Source: UBA922 sp964571295 (GTDB taxonomy: Bacteria > Patescibacteriota > Patescibacteriia > Magasanikbacterales > UBA922). Taken from it: DNA of 64,000 nt. The position numbers and the translations under genes were made by a program. Positions 57,774 to 64,000 of this stretch are shown piece after piece (positions within the stretch are counted from its first letter, which is position 1; each line of letters opens with the position of its first letter). The stretch lies in contig CAZNAO010000001.1 of the NCBI GenBank assembly GCA_964571295.1, positions 6,289 to 70,288 on the forward strand, written 5' to 3'. Below the pieces are notes generated by a model, which worked only from the letters and a program-made list of their open reading frames with translations, was not told where the DNA came from and searched no databases.

Positions 57774-58418
57774 ATGATTAAACTCACTGAACACTCGTTC
57801 AAAAAATTATTCATCACTCTCGCAGTGTATCTCACGTCTCTCTTTGCAGCAAATACTCTTGGGCTTAAAATAATGCCATTCATTTTTGGTTCACATTTGT
57901 CGGTTGGAGTGTTTTCTTTTCCGATTGTGTTTCTCATGACCGATATTGTTGGAGAGATATATGGCAAACGTATTGCGAAGCTTTTCGTTCTGACTGGGTT
58001 TGTTTCCACTGCATTATTTATTGCGTATTCGTTTTTATCGCTTGCTATGCCATGGTCTCCTGATGGTGAATGGGCACGTACGGGGTACAATCAAATCTTT
58101 GGCATTTCAGTGCGAATGGCGTTCGCATCTCTTGTTGCTTTCCTTGTTGCACAATATCAGGACGTGCTCTCGTTTTTCTTTTTTAGAGAAAAATTAGGGA
58201 TAAAAGTTTTTTGGCTTCGATCGATTCTCTCGAATCTTTGGTCGCAGTTGCTTGATACCACAATCTTCATGACCATTGCTTTTGCAGGTATTTATTCAAC
58301 TCATACGCTTGTGAGTATTATTATCACGTGGTGGCTTTACAAGGTGGCAATGGGTACATTGTACACACCACTATCTTATTTCGGTATGCATCTTTTGCGA
58401 GACAAAGATGTAAAATAA
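57774..58418 (+). CDS. Queuosine precursor transporter (YhhQ/COG1738 family)
   Basis: 214 aa from ATG 57774 (MIKLTEHSFKKLF); the longer frame starts before the terminator. Six or so TM segments. Family motifs: VFSFPIVFLMTDIVGEIYGKR and LRSILSNLWSQLLDTTIFMTIAF. Imports preQ0, preQ1 or queuine-type precursor for tRNA queuosine synthesis. No queuosine synthesis genes are in the window; tgt is expected elsewhere. Confidence 0.9.
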   Translation: MIKLTEHSFKKLFITLAVYLTSLFAANTLGLKIMPFIFGSHLSVGVFSFPIVFLMTDIVGEIYGKRIAKLFVLTGFVSTALFIAYSFLSLAMPWSPDGEWARTGYNQIFGISVRMAFASLVAFLVAQYQDVLSFFFFREKLGIKVFWLRSILSNLWSQLLDTTIFMTIAFAGIYSTHTLVSIIITWWLYKVAMGTLYTPLSYFGMHLLRDKDVK

Positions 58419-58433
58419 TATCTCATAACTAAA

Positions 58434-58467
58434 ACACAACATCCACCCTTTCAGGTGGATGTTGTGT
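58434..58467 (+). terminator. Terminator of the transporter gene
   Basis: Perfect 14-bp stem ACACAACATCCACC/GGTGGATGTTGTGT. Confidence 0.8.
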
Positions 58468-58553
58468 TGACCATACAGTAAGGGACAATTTCTAATCCCA
58501 TGTGTATGTCTGATATGTTACCATACCAAACGTGAATTGTAAACAATTCACTG

Positions 58554-58627
58554 AGCGGTAAACCAGATTCGAACTGGCGACCTTCTCCTTGGCAAGGAGA
58601 CGCTCTAACCAACTGAGCTACTACCGC
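58554..58627 (-). tRNA. tRNA-Gly (GCC)
   Basis: Acceptor GCGGTAG/TTTACCGC, anticodon stem TCTCC/GGAGA with loop TTGCCAA, T-loop TTCGAAT. Confidence 0.93.
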
Positions 58628-58650
58628 ATTCTAAATTGTGGAATCCTTTG

Positions 58651-58724
58651 TTGCGGGGGAGGGATTTGAACCCCCGACCTTCGGGTTATGGGCCCGACGA
58701 GCTGCCTGGCTGCTCTACCCCGCG
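58651..58724 (-). tRNA. Initiator tRNA-fMet (CAT)
   Basis: C1-A72 mismatch at the acceptor end (CGCGGGG with CCCCGCA) and GGG/CCC pairs in the anticodon stem around loop CCATAA: both are initiator marks. T-arm GGGGG-TTCAAAT-CCCTC. Confidence 0.92.
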
Positions 58725-58780
58725 ATATGTGCTTGTGTATTTTACTTTCTTTGTGTGATTTTTACCAGACCCTGAGCAGG

Positions 58781-58937
58781 GCGGGAGTCTCACTCATCGA
58801 TATGCTCTTTTTTGAAAACCCTCGGGTTTTCAAAACTTTCCTTAGTATGTGAAACCTTACGGTTTCACCCTTCCCTTGTTCGACGTATCAGGATAGGTAC
58901 TGAAGAATTAAAATTTTTGTGATCTTGTGTCAAGATC
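58781..58937. other. Series of perfect hairpins between tRNA genes
   Basis: TTTTGAAAACCC-TC-GGGTTTTCAAAA, GTGAAACC-TTAC-GGTTTCAC and GATCTTG-TGT-CAAGATC stand in a row. No gene in 58725-58940. They could be tandem terminators or processing signals. Confidence 0.55.
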
Positions 58938-58940
58938 CTG

Positions 58941-59012
58941 AGCGGGTAGCGGGAGTCGAACCCGCGTCATCAGTTTGGAAAACTGAGATAATAGCCGTTA
59001 TACGATACCCGC
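58941..59012 (-). tRNA. tRNA-Gly (TCC)
   Basis: Acceptor GCGGGTA/TACCCGC, anticodon stem TCAGT/ACTGA with loop TTTCCAA, T-arm GCGGG-TTCGACT-CCCGC. Confidence 0.92.
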
Positions 59013-59098
59013 TTGTTTTGTGTAGGCCTTATACTACGCGATTTTCAATCTGTTGTCAACATTTTATCACCTGAAACGTGCTATACTTGATAGGTTTT

Positions 59099-60178
59099 AT
59101 GATTGACAAACGGTATATTTTACTCTATCCTCACGCCACTATGACACGTCATGCCGGTTCCCATATTCATCATATCACCACACATAAGACTATTCTTGAT
59201 GCACGCTATGAAGTTCTTCGTGCAATTCGCGAATATTTTTGGTCGGAAGGGCTGGTCGAGATCGAAGTTCCGACGATCGTAGCAACTCCCGGACAGGAGC
59301 CGAATATTGACATTGTGGAAATTGCATTGCATGACGATCGAAAACAGAAGTTTTGTGGCGTGTTGCATACCTCGCCCGAATACACGATGAAGAAAATGCT
59401 TGCTTCCGGGTTTAGGCAGATTTTTTATCTCGGAAAAGTGTTCCGTGATTATGAGAGTATGCAGGATACGCACCATCCCGAGTTCACTATGGCGGAATGG
59501 TATCGTGCCGGCGCAACCCTCGACACTATCATGGATGACACCGAATGTGTATGCCGTGCTGCGGCTGAGCGAGTTATACGATTGTATCCTGACTTTCGAA
59601 GATTTGCAGAACGATTTGTAACTGAATCATGGAAACGCATCAGTATGCGCGAATTGTGGCTTGATACGGTCGGTATCGACCTTGATACTACTGCAACCAG
59701 GGAAGATTTTATATTACGGGCTCGGGAGAAAGGTTTTGTGGTTTCCGATACGGACCAGTATGAAGAAATGTTTTATCGTATATTTTTGACTGAAATAGAG
59801 CCCAAGCTTGCCGGCATGGGGCTTGTCATGATTTATGACTACCCTTCAGTCATGGCATCATTGTCCCGTCTCAGTCCTGACGGGAAGTATGGACGGCGGG
59901 TGGAAGCGTATGTCGATGGGGTCGAATTGACCAATGGGTTTGAGGAACTGACCGATGCCGAGGAACAGCAAGCGCGTTTTGTGTCTGAACAAAATGAACG
60001 TCGAGCGTATGGAAAATCAGTTTATCCTATCGACCATGAGTTTATTGAGGCGCTTCGTCATATGCCCGAATCGTCAGGTATTTCCTTGGGTGTCGACCGG
60101 TTGGTCATGGCCCTTACGGGTTGCAAAAATATTGAGGACGTGTTAGTATTGCCCATGCGAAAAATGTTTATTGATTAG
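59099..60178 (+). CDS. epmA: EpmA-like EF-P lysine ligase (GenX, class II LysRS paralogue)
   Basis: 359 aa from ATG 59099, or 345 aa from ATG 59141 (MTRHAGSHIH). TGCTATACT at 59079-59087 makes the earliest ATG almost leaderless. Only the class II catalytic domain: motif 1 region FWSEGLVEIEVPTIVATPGQEPNI, motif 2 FYLGKVFRDYESMQDTHHPEFTMAEWYR, motif 3 GISLGVDRLVMALTG. No N-terminal anticodon domain, ruling out full LysRS. EpmA attaches beta-lysine to EF-P; its target gene is next, 26 nt away. Confidence 0.88.
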   Translation: MIDKRYILLYPHATMTRHAGSHIHHITTHKTILDARYEVLRAIREYFWSEGLVEIEVPTIVATPGQEPNIDIVEIALHDDRKQKFCGVLHTSPEYTMKKMLASGFRQIFYLGKVFRDYESMQDTHHPEFTMAEWYRAGATLDTIMDDTECVCRAAAERVIRLYPDFRRFAERFVTESWKRISMRELWLDTVGIDLDTTATREDFILRAREKGFVVSDTDQYEEMFYRIFLTEIEPKLAGMGLVMIYDYPSVMASLSRLSPDGKYGRRVEAYVDGVELTNGFEELTDAEEQQARFVSEQNERRAYGKSVYPIDHEFIEALRHMPESSGISLGVDRLVMALTGCKNIEDVLVLPMRKMFID

Positions 60179-60204
60179 CCAGCTTACTTATATTTATTAT
60201 TATT

Positions 60205-60771
60205 ATGGCAGACACTTCAGAAATTAAAAAAGGAGCAGTCATACGCCACAACGGCACTCTCTATGTGGTGACCACGTTCCAGTTTGTAAACCCTGGAAAA
60301 GGTCAGGCATTTACCAAGACGAAGCTCAAGTCCATTGATGGTGCTAAGGGAACTGAAATGACGTTTAAGAGTGGGGAAAATGTCGACATTGTCGATGTGT
60401 TTCATGAAAATTTGCAATATTTGTATCAGAACGGCGATTTTTATTCTTTCATGAATAAAGAGTCATACGAAACGGTTGATGTATCCGCATCAGTTGTCGG
60501 AGACGATGCGCCGTATCTGAAAGAAGGGCTCGAAGTTGTGGCTTCACTCCACGACGGGGCAGTCGTTGCAATTCAGCTTCCTAAGAAAGTCAGCTATATC
60601 GTCAAGACCTCACCTCCTGCAGTAAAAGGGGACAGTACGAGTGGGAACGTAACCAAGGAGATCGAGCTCGATAACGGACTCAAGATCCAGGCTCCGATTT
60701 TTATCAAAGAGGGTGAAGAGATTACGGTAAACACTGAAACTGGAGAATACGGCGGACGAGTAGTTGAGTAA
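60205..60771 (+). CDS. efp: Elongation factor P
   Basis: 188 aa, three domains. Tip loop FVNPGKGQAF with Lys32, the residue modified in EpmA-type systems (normally K34). Also KGTEMTFKSGENVD and the C-terminal NTETGEYGGRV. Rescues ribosomes stalled at polyproline. Co-operonic with epmA; EpmB is not in the window. Confidence 0.95.
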   Translation: MADTSEIKKGAVIRHNGTLYVVTTFQFVNPGKGQAFTKTKLKSIDGAKGTEMTFKSGENVDIVDVFHENLQYLYQNGDFYSFMNKESYETVDVSASVVGDDAPYLKEGLEVVASLHDGAVVAIQLPKKVSYIVKTSPPAVKGDSTSGNVTKEIELDNGLKIQAPIFIKEGEEITVNTETGEYGGRVVE

Positions 60772-60782
60772 GATATTTTGTT

Positions 60783-60808
60783 AAAAACACCCGTGTCCGG
60801 GTGTTTTT
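60783..60808 (+). terminator. efp terminator
   Basis: AAAAACACCCG-TGTC-CGGGTGTTTTT. Confidence 0.9.
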
Positions 60809-60811
60809 TGT

Positions 60812-61114
60812 TTACCTGAATAGAGTATTTGTTGCTGTCGCGTAGTGGTATACCACCCACACTATGAGCAGGGCTTGCAGTAATATAATGACGAAGAATG
60901 GCAATTGGAACGATATTTTTTTTGTCTTATGCCGAAACATATTCATGCCGACTAATGCACCTATCGTGCCTCCAACAAGGGTGAGAAGTAGTAAGGTTTT
61001 TTCAGAGATTCTCCTTCGTCCACCCAGTGACTGTGATTTATCAAATGCAAATGTGAGCCAGGTAAGGAGGTTTAATACTGCAAGGTATGCGATGAGAAAT
61101 GTTGTGGTATACAC
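60812..61114 (-). CDS. DUF1294 membrane protein
   Basis: 100 aa, three TM segments. Family core FAFDKSQSLGGRRRISEKTLLLLTLVGGTIGALVGMNMFRHKTKKISF, interrupted only by this citation. Function unknown. Confidence 0.9.
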   Translation of the reverse strand: MYTTTFLIAYLAVLNLLTWLTFAFDKSQSLGGRRRISEKTLLLLTLVGGTIGALVGMNMFRHKTKKISFQLPFFVIILLQALLIVWVVYHYATATNTLFR

Positions 61115-61119
61115 ACTAT

Positions 61120-61674
61120 TTAGGGATTCTTGTTGACTGGGGTATTGTGGTATTTTCTATCTTCATCTGCAAGATGGATCAATTCTTCACGAATTTTTTC
61201 CGGATTAGGAATTTGTCGGAATACGATATTGGTGGTAACCGATGCAGTCTTAATCGTTACGTCTCCGTATTTGAAAAATGTTCCCAATATTCCAGTTGTC
61301 TGCGATGTTACATCTTGGATGTTGTGGAGTTCAAGCTCGGTAGTCGTATGGTGGAACAGACCGTGCTGTTCATTGTCGATAATGCGATCATTGGTCACGA
61401 TCCAGAGGTCGAGGTAAAAATCGATGAAGTGCGCATAGAAAAAAAGATAGATTGAAAGATAGTAGACGCTTCCACCGAGAACCGTTAAAGGGTAAATATT
61501 CGGTCCGGAAAAGAAGTTTCCAAAGATCGGACTGATTAATACATACAGCACTACCGGAATAGCAAGGAGTGCTATAAATAAGATTGCTGTTGGAACAAAG
61601 GTGAGCGGGTGCCTGCGTAATACATGTATGACATGTTCGTAACTTTTTTGTTTGATAAAACGGCTGATACGCAT
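61120..61674 (-). CDS. bPH2-like membrane protein
   Basis: 184 aa from ATG 61674 (MRISRFIKQKSYEHV). Two TM segments (FVPTAILFIALLAIPVVLY, LTVLGGSVYYLSIYLFFYA), then a bacterial PH-like domain: DLWIVTNDRIIDNEQHGLFHH, TELELHNIQDVTSQTTGILG. Function unknown. Confidence 0.8.
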   Translation of the reverse strand: MRISRFIKQKSYEHVIHVLRRHPLTFVPTAILFIALLAIPVVLYVLISPIFGNFFSGPNIYPLTVLGGSVYYLSIYLFFYAHFIDFYLDLWIVTNDRIIDNEQHGLFHHTTTELELHNIQDVTSQTTGILGTFFKYGDVTIKTASVTTNIVFRQIPNPEKIREELIHLADEDRKYHNTPVNKNP

Positions 61675-61684
61675 AGAACCTTTG

Positions 61685-61942
61685 TTAGAAATCTGTAGTG
61701 ATCGAATTTTTTTCTTCCAGTAGCACGAACGGTTGTTTCCAGTCAATCTTTACAATATGTTGCCAGGTAAAATAGAGGGTCGTTGCGGTGAGAGTAATTG
61801 TGATTACTGTTATGGTAAAACTCGCAATCGTAAGCATGCCGGTTGAAACAATGTGATAGGCATTGATTAGTGAGAAAATGATGAAAACACACAAGAAGAG
61901 TAGGTAGGCAAAGAGGAGGAAGTAGAGAGGAAAGGAGATCAT
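61685..61942 (-). CDS. Hypothetical two-TM protein
   Basis: 85 aa. Two hydrophobic segments (LYFLLFAYLLFLCVFIIF, MLTIASFTITVITITL). Ends 10 nt before the PH-like gene, so likely one transcript. No family recognised. Confidence 0.6.
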   Translation of the reverse strand: MISFPLYFLLFAYLLFLCVFIIFSLINAYHIVSTGMLTIASFTITVITITLTATTLYFTWQHIVKIDWKQPFVLLEEKNSITTDF

Positions 61943-61975
61943 AAAATTTCAAAATTCAAATACCAAAGTTCAAAA

Positions 61976-63025
61976 TTATTTGTCTGTTTTTTTTAAATGT
62001 TCTTGTGCTTTTACGGTAACTTTCCGTCCGCGTGGAGTGCGTTCGAGCATGCCGATCTGTATGAGGTATGGTTCATACACCTGCTCAATCGTTTCCATTT
62101 CTTCGGCTACTGCCGCAGCTAGTGTGTTCAGCCCTACTGGACCGCCTTCGAACAGTGTGATGATGGATGTTAAAATTTTTCGATCCACTTCGTCGAGTCC
62201 GAATTCGTCAACATTGAGCATGGTGAGTGCATGTGTCGCACTGTCGCGTGAAATTATACCATCATGTTTTACTTCGGCATAATCACGCACTCTTTTGAGG
62301 AGACGGTTGGCGACGCGTGGTGTGCGGCGTGACCGCTCGGCAATAAGCGATGTTGCGTGCTGATCAATCGTGACTTCGAGTAGATGCGCATTGCGCGTAA
62401 CAATATGTGCGATATCCTCGTGTTCGTAAAAATTGAGATGGAAGACATGACCGAAACGATCACGGAGTGGTGGCGATAGTAGATTGAGTTTGGTCGTTGC
62501 ACCGATAAGCGTGAATCGTTCGAGTGGCATGCGAAGTGTTCTCGCAGCTGGCCCTTTTCCGATAATAATGTCGAGCGCATAGTCTTCCATTGCGCTATAC
62601 AAGACTTCTTCCACGGATTTATTGATCCGGTGGATTTCGTCAATAAACAATACATCACCACGTTTGAGGTTGGATAGAATCGCTGCAAGATCGCCGACTC
62701 TCTCAAGTGCTGGCCCTGCAGTCACTTTGATATTCACATTCATTTCGCGTGCGATAATCGAGGCAAGCGTCGTTTTTCCGAGTCCCGGGTTTCCATAGAG
62801 AAGCACATGTTCGAGGGGCTCTTCCCGTTTTTTTGCGGCTTCAATCGAAATCGCGAGTGGGTTCTTGATGTGTTCTTGTCCGATAAAATCGGTAAGGGAT
62901 TGGGGACGGAGCGTTACGTCAAATTCAACCTCTACGGCATTTTCGAGGATTTCTGGCTGGACGAGGCGCTCAGTATCTTCTCCAGGAAGGAACCACTCGT
63001 CGTTGTTTTGGTCGAATTCGGACAT
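61976..63025 (-). CDS. ruvB: Holliday junction branch migration helicase RuvB
   Basis: 349 aa from ATG 63025 (MSEFDQNNDEWF). RPQSLTDFIGQEHIK, Walker A YGNPGLGKTTLA, Walker B VLFIDEIHRINKSVEEVLY, sensor GATTKLNLLSPPLRDRFG, arginine finger region, and wing domain RTPRGRKVT. No ruvA or ruvC beside it. Confidence 0.96.
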   Translation of the reverse strand: MSEFDQNNDEWFLPGEDTERLVQPEILENAVEVEFDVTLRPQSLTDFIGQEHIKNPLAISIEAAKKREEPLEHVLLYGNPGLGKTTLASIIAREMNVNIKVTAGPALERVGDLAAILSNLKRGDVLFIDEIHRINKSVEEVLYSAMEDYALDIIIGKGPAARTLRMPLERFTLIGATTKLNLLSPPLRDRFGHVFHLNFYEHEDIAHIVTRNAHLLEVTIDQHATSLIAERSRRTPRVANRLLKRVRDYAEVKHDGIISRDSATHALTMLNVDEFGLDEVDRKILTSIITLFEGGPVGLNTLAAAVAEEMETIEQVYEPYLIQIGMLERTPRGRKVTVKAQEHLKKTDK

Positions 63026-63082
63026 ATGGGACAGTGTATCATATATAAAACACAAGATACATGGAGAAGCACATAGGTAGGA

Positions 63083-63111
63083 TTGACAAAAAGATAAAAA
63101 GTCTCCATCCT
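63083..63111 (+). promoter_or_regulatory. Promoter of cassette I
   Basis: TTGACA, 17 nt, CATCCT (weak -10). Confidence 0.5.
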
Positions 63112-63142
63112 ATGTCTGAACTCGTGTTTATAGGAGGGTGCT

Positions 63143-63802
63143 ATGGAGATTTCGAAGCGATTTCTGTATCTCGAACTGGATGGTCATGAGGTGCCACCAT
63201 GGAAACAAGAAGCGTGGAGTCGGTATGGCCTAAAACCTCTTCCGACTGCTCTGCCGTACTACGGTCCGGAGATCAAACCTGCCAAGAACTTCACTGATCC
63301 TCGGACGTATCTTACGGACCTCTCAGACGGTGAGGTCTACGTTCGTCTCAGGCGCAGGTACACCCACGAAGAAGTGAAGCATATTATGAGTGCGTGGCGT
63401 GACATCATGGGCTTCGGGCGTAAAGGGGCTCCAATCGCATGGACTACGTCTGATGGGTGGCTGGTGTTCTTCGTTCCACACCCGGTTGGTCACAACCGTA
63501 CTCCCGAAGAGCAGCTCGACATGCTCAAGAGTGTGCGAGTGTCCTATCGTCTGCCTAGCCATCACCTCGATGGTTTCGGTAGTCCTCATCTGATCGCTGC
63601 TCTCGCGATTGCCTGGTCCCGGGAGATGTGCGTCAACGCGAATCTGTTTGGTTCCGATTGGATTCGGACCGACATGATCGACCCTTCGGGGAATCGATCG
63701 GTTCTTCTCCATGGTGGGGACGGATTCCGAGTGGGGCAGGACATTCCTCATCGAGCCTGCTGCCACATCGCCGCTGTGCAGATGGCGATCGAAGTGCTGT
63801 GA
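63143..63802 (+). CDS. Orphan soluble protein (cassette I)
   Basis: 219 aa with AGGAGG five nt before ATG 63143. No TM. Features: RFLYLELDGHEVPPWKQEAW, DGEVYVRLRRRYTHEEVKHIM, PIAWTTSDGWLVFFVPHPVGHN, GIPHRACCHIAA-like end (QDIPHRACCHIAAVQ). Unrecognised. G/C-rich with C-ending codons, unlike ruvB. Confidence 0.72.
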   Translation: MEISKRFLYLELDGHEVPPWKQEAWSRYGLKPLPTALPYYGPEIKPAKNFTDPRTYLTDLSDGEVYVRLRRRYTHEEVKHIMSAWRDIMGFGRKGAPIAWTTSDGWLVFFVPHPVGHNRTPEEQLDMLKSVRVSYRLPSHHLDGFGSPHLIAALAIAWSREMCVNANLFGSDWIRTDMIDPSGNRSVLLHGGDGFRVGQDIPHRACCHIAAVQMAIEVL

Positions 63803-63847
63803 GTTCTATGTTTGTGCGTTTGGCATTTCACATGCGCACGGGTTGCT

Positions 63848-63884
63848 CCGCATCGATATACTGATGCGGGGCTTCATGATTTTT
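63848..63884 (+). terminator. Terminator of cassette I
   Basis: CCGCATC/GATGCGG stem, then GGCTTCATGATTTTT. Confidence 0.7.
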
Positions 63885-63912
63885 ATAGACAATTTTTCGC
63901 GTATTACATTCC

Positions 63913-63977
63913 ACATTTCACGTATCAGAAGTACGTGTTTTTGTTTTTTGAAAAATGATACGTGGTACGTGAAATGT
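63913..63977. repeat. Inverted repeat at window end
   Basis: ACATTTCACGTA (63913-63924) and TACGTGAAATGT (63966-63977) are exact complements with an AT-rich loop. No gene seen in 63886-64000. Confidence 0.5.
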
Positions 63978-64000
63978 GTCGTGTGGATAACCTGTCAGTA

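Noticed and set aside
58770..58800. Decayed copy of the tRNA-Gly(TCC) 3' end (CCTGAGC...GCGGGAGTC)
   Set aside because: Only about 20 matching bases with a gap; too short to claim an attachment-site duplication.
59099..60178. Full lysyl-tRNA synthetase
   Set aside because: Lacks the N-terminal OB anticodon-binding domain and lies next to efp, which fits EpmA.

Overview
The window looks like a chromosomal segment around the replication origin of a Candidate Phyla Radiation (Patescibacteria) bacterium. The case rests on a large array of TrbC/VirB2-like (T4SS_pilin-type) membrane pilins, a compact type IV pilus operon, short housekeeping genes, ATG starts often without a Shine-Dalgarno (SD) site, a DksA-like protein without its zinc cysteines, and many small proteins with no clear relatives. 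A finer taxonomic placement cannot be supported from the sequence alone.

Layout. 1-1 kb: C-terminal part of an MGDG-synthase-like glycosyltransferase. 1-10 kb (minus): eleven two-TM pilin paralogues with one solute-binding lipoprotein among them, then galU. 10-14 kb (minus): PilX/PilW/PilV-like prepilins. 14-16 kb (minus): rpsF-ssb-rpsR behind a structured leader. 16-23 kb (plus): pilB-pilC-pilM-pilN-pilO, a small membrane protein and a TRM11-like methylase. 23-34 kb: trigger factor, polA, type II NADH dehydrogenase, DoxX, holA, a GGDEF protein, rpsT, rmuC. 34-41 kb: small orphan genes of different base composition, a TrmB-like regulator with twin operators, two parS-like sites, ychF, yidD-rnpA-rpmH. 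41-44 kb: dnaA, oriC, dnaN. 44-51 kb: class A PBP, 3D-domain protein, LysM/M23 peptidase, yifB, lspA, dksA-like. 51-52 kb: a candidate structured ncRNA and a second DnaA-box cluster. 52-64 kb: orphan lipoprotein, giant lamin-tail surface protein, SAM hydrolase, tRNAs, queuosine-precursor transporter, epmA-efp, ruvB, another orphan gene.

Most interesting. Two genes sit behind what look like ribosome-mediated transcription attenuators. The SAM hydrolase gene (minus) follows a 24-codon ORF with five Met codons in a cluster of six, a complementary antiterminator segment and a terminator. The queuosine-precursor transporter gene (plus) follows a 21-codon ORF containing an Asn-His-Tyr run and a Tyr-Asn pair, which are codons read by queuosine-modified tRNAs; an 8-bp antiterminator spanning its stop codon overlaps the terminator. 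In each case the codon content matches the metabolite handled by the downstream gene.

A recurring promoter of the form TTGACA-N17-TATACT/TATAGT is visible at about a dozen sites, and intrinsic terminators separate most units. Start codons were moved to internal Met/GTG codons where a promoter or the preceding stop made the longest ORF implausible. No rRNA, CRISPR array or transposase was seen.
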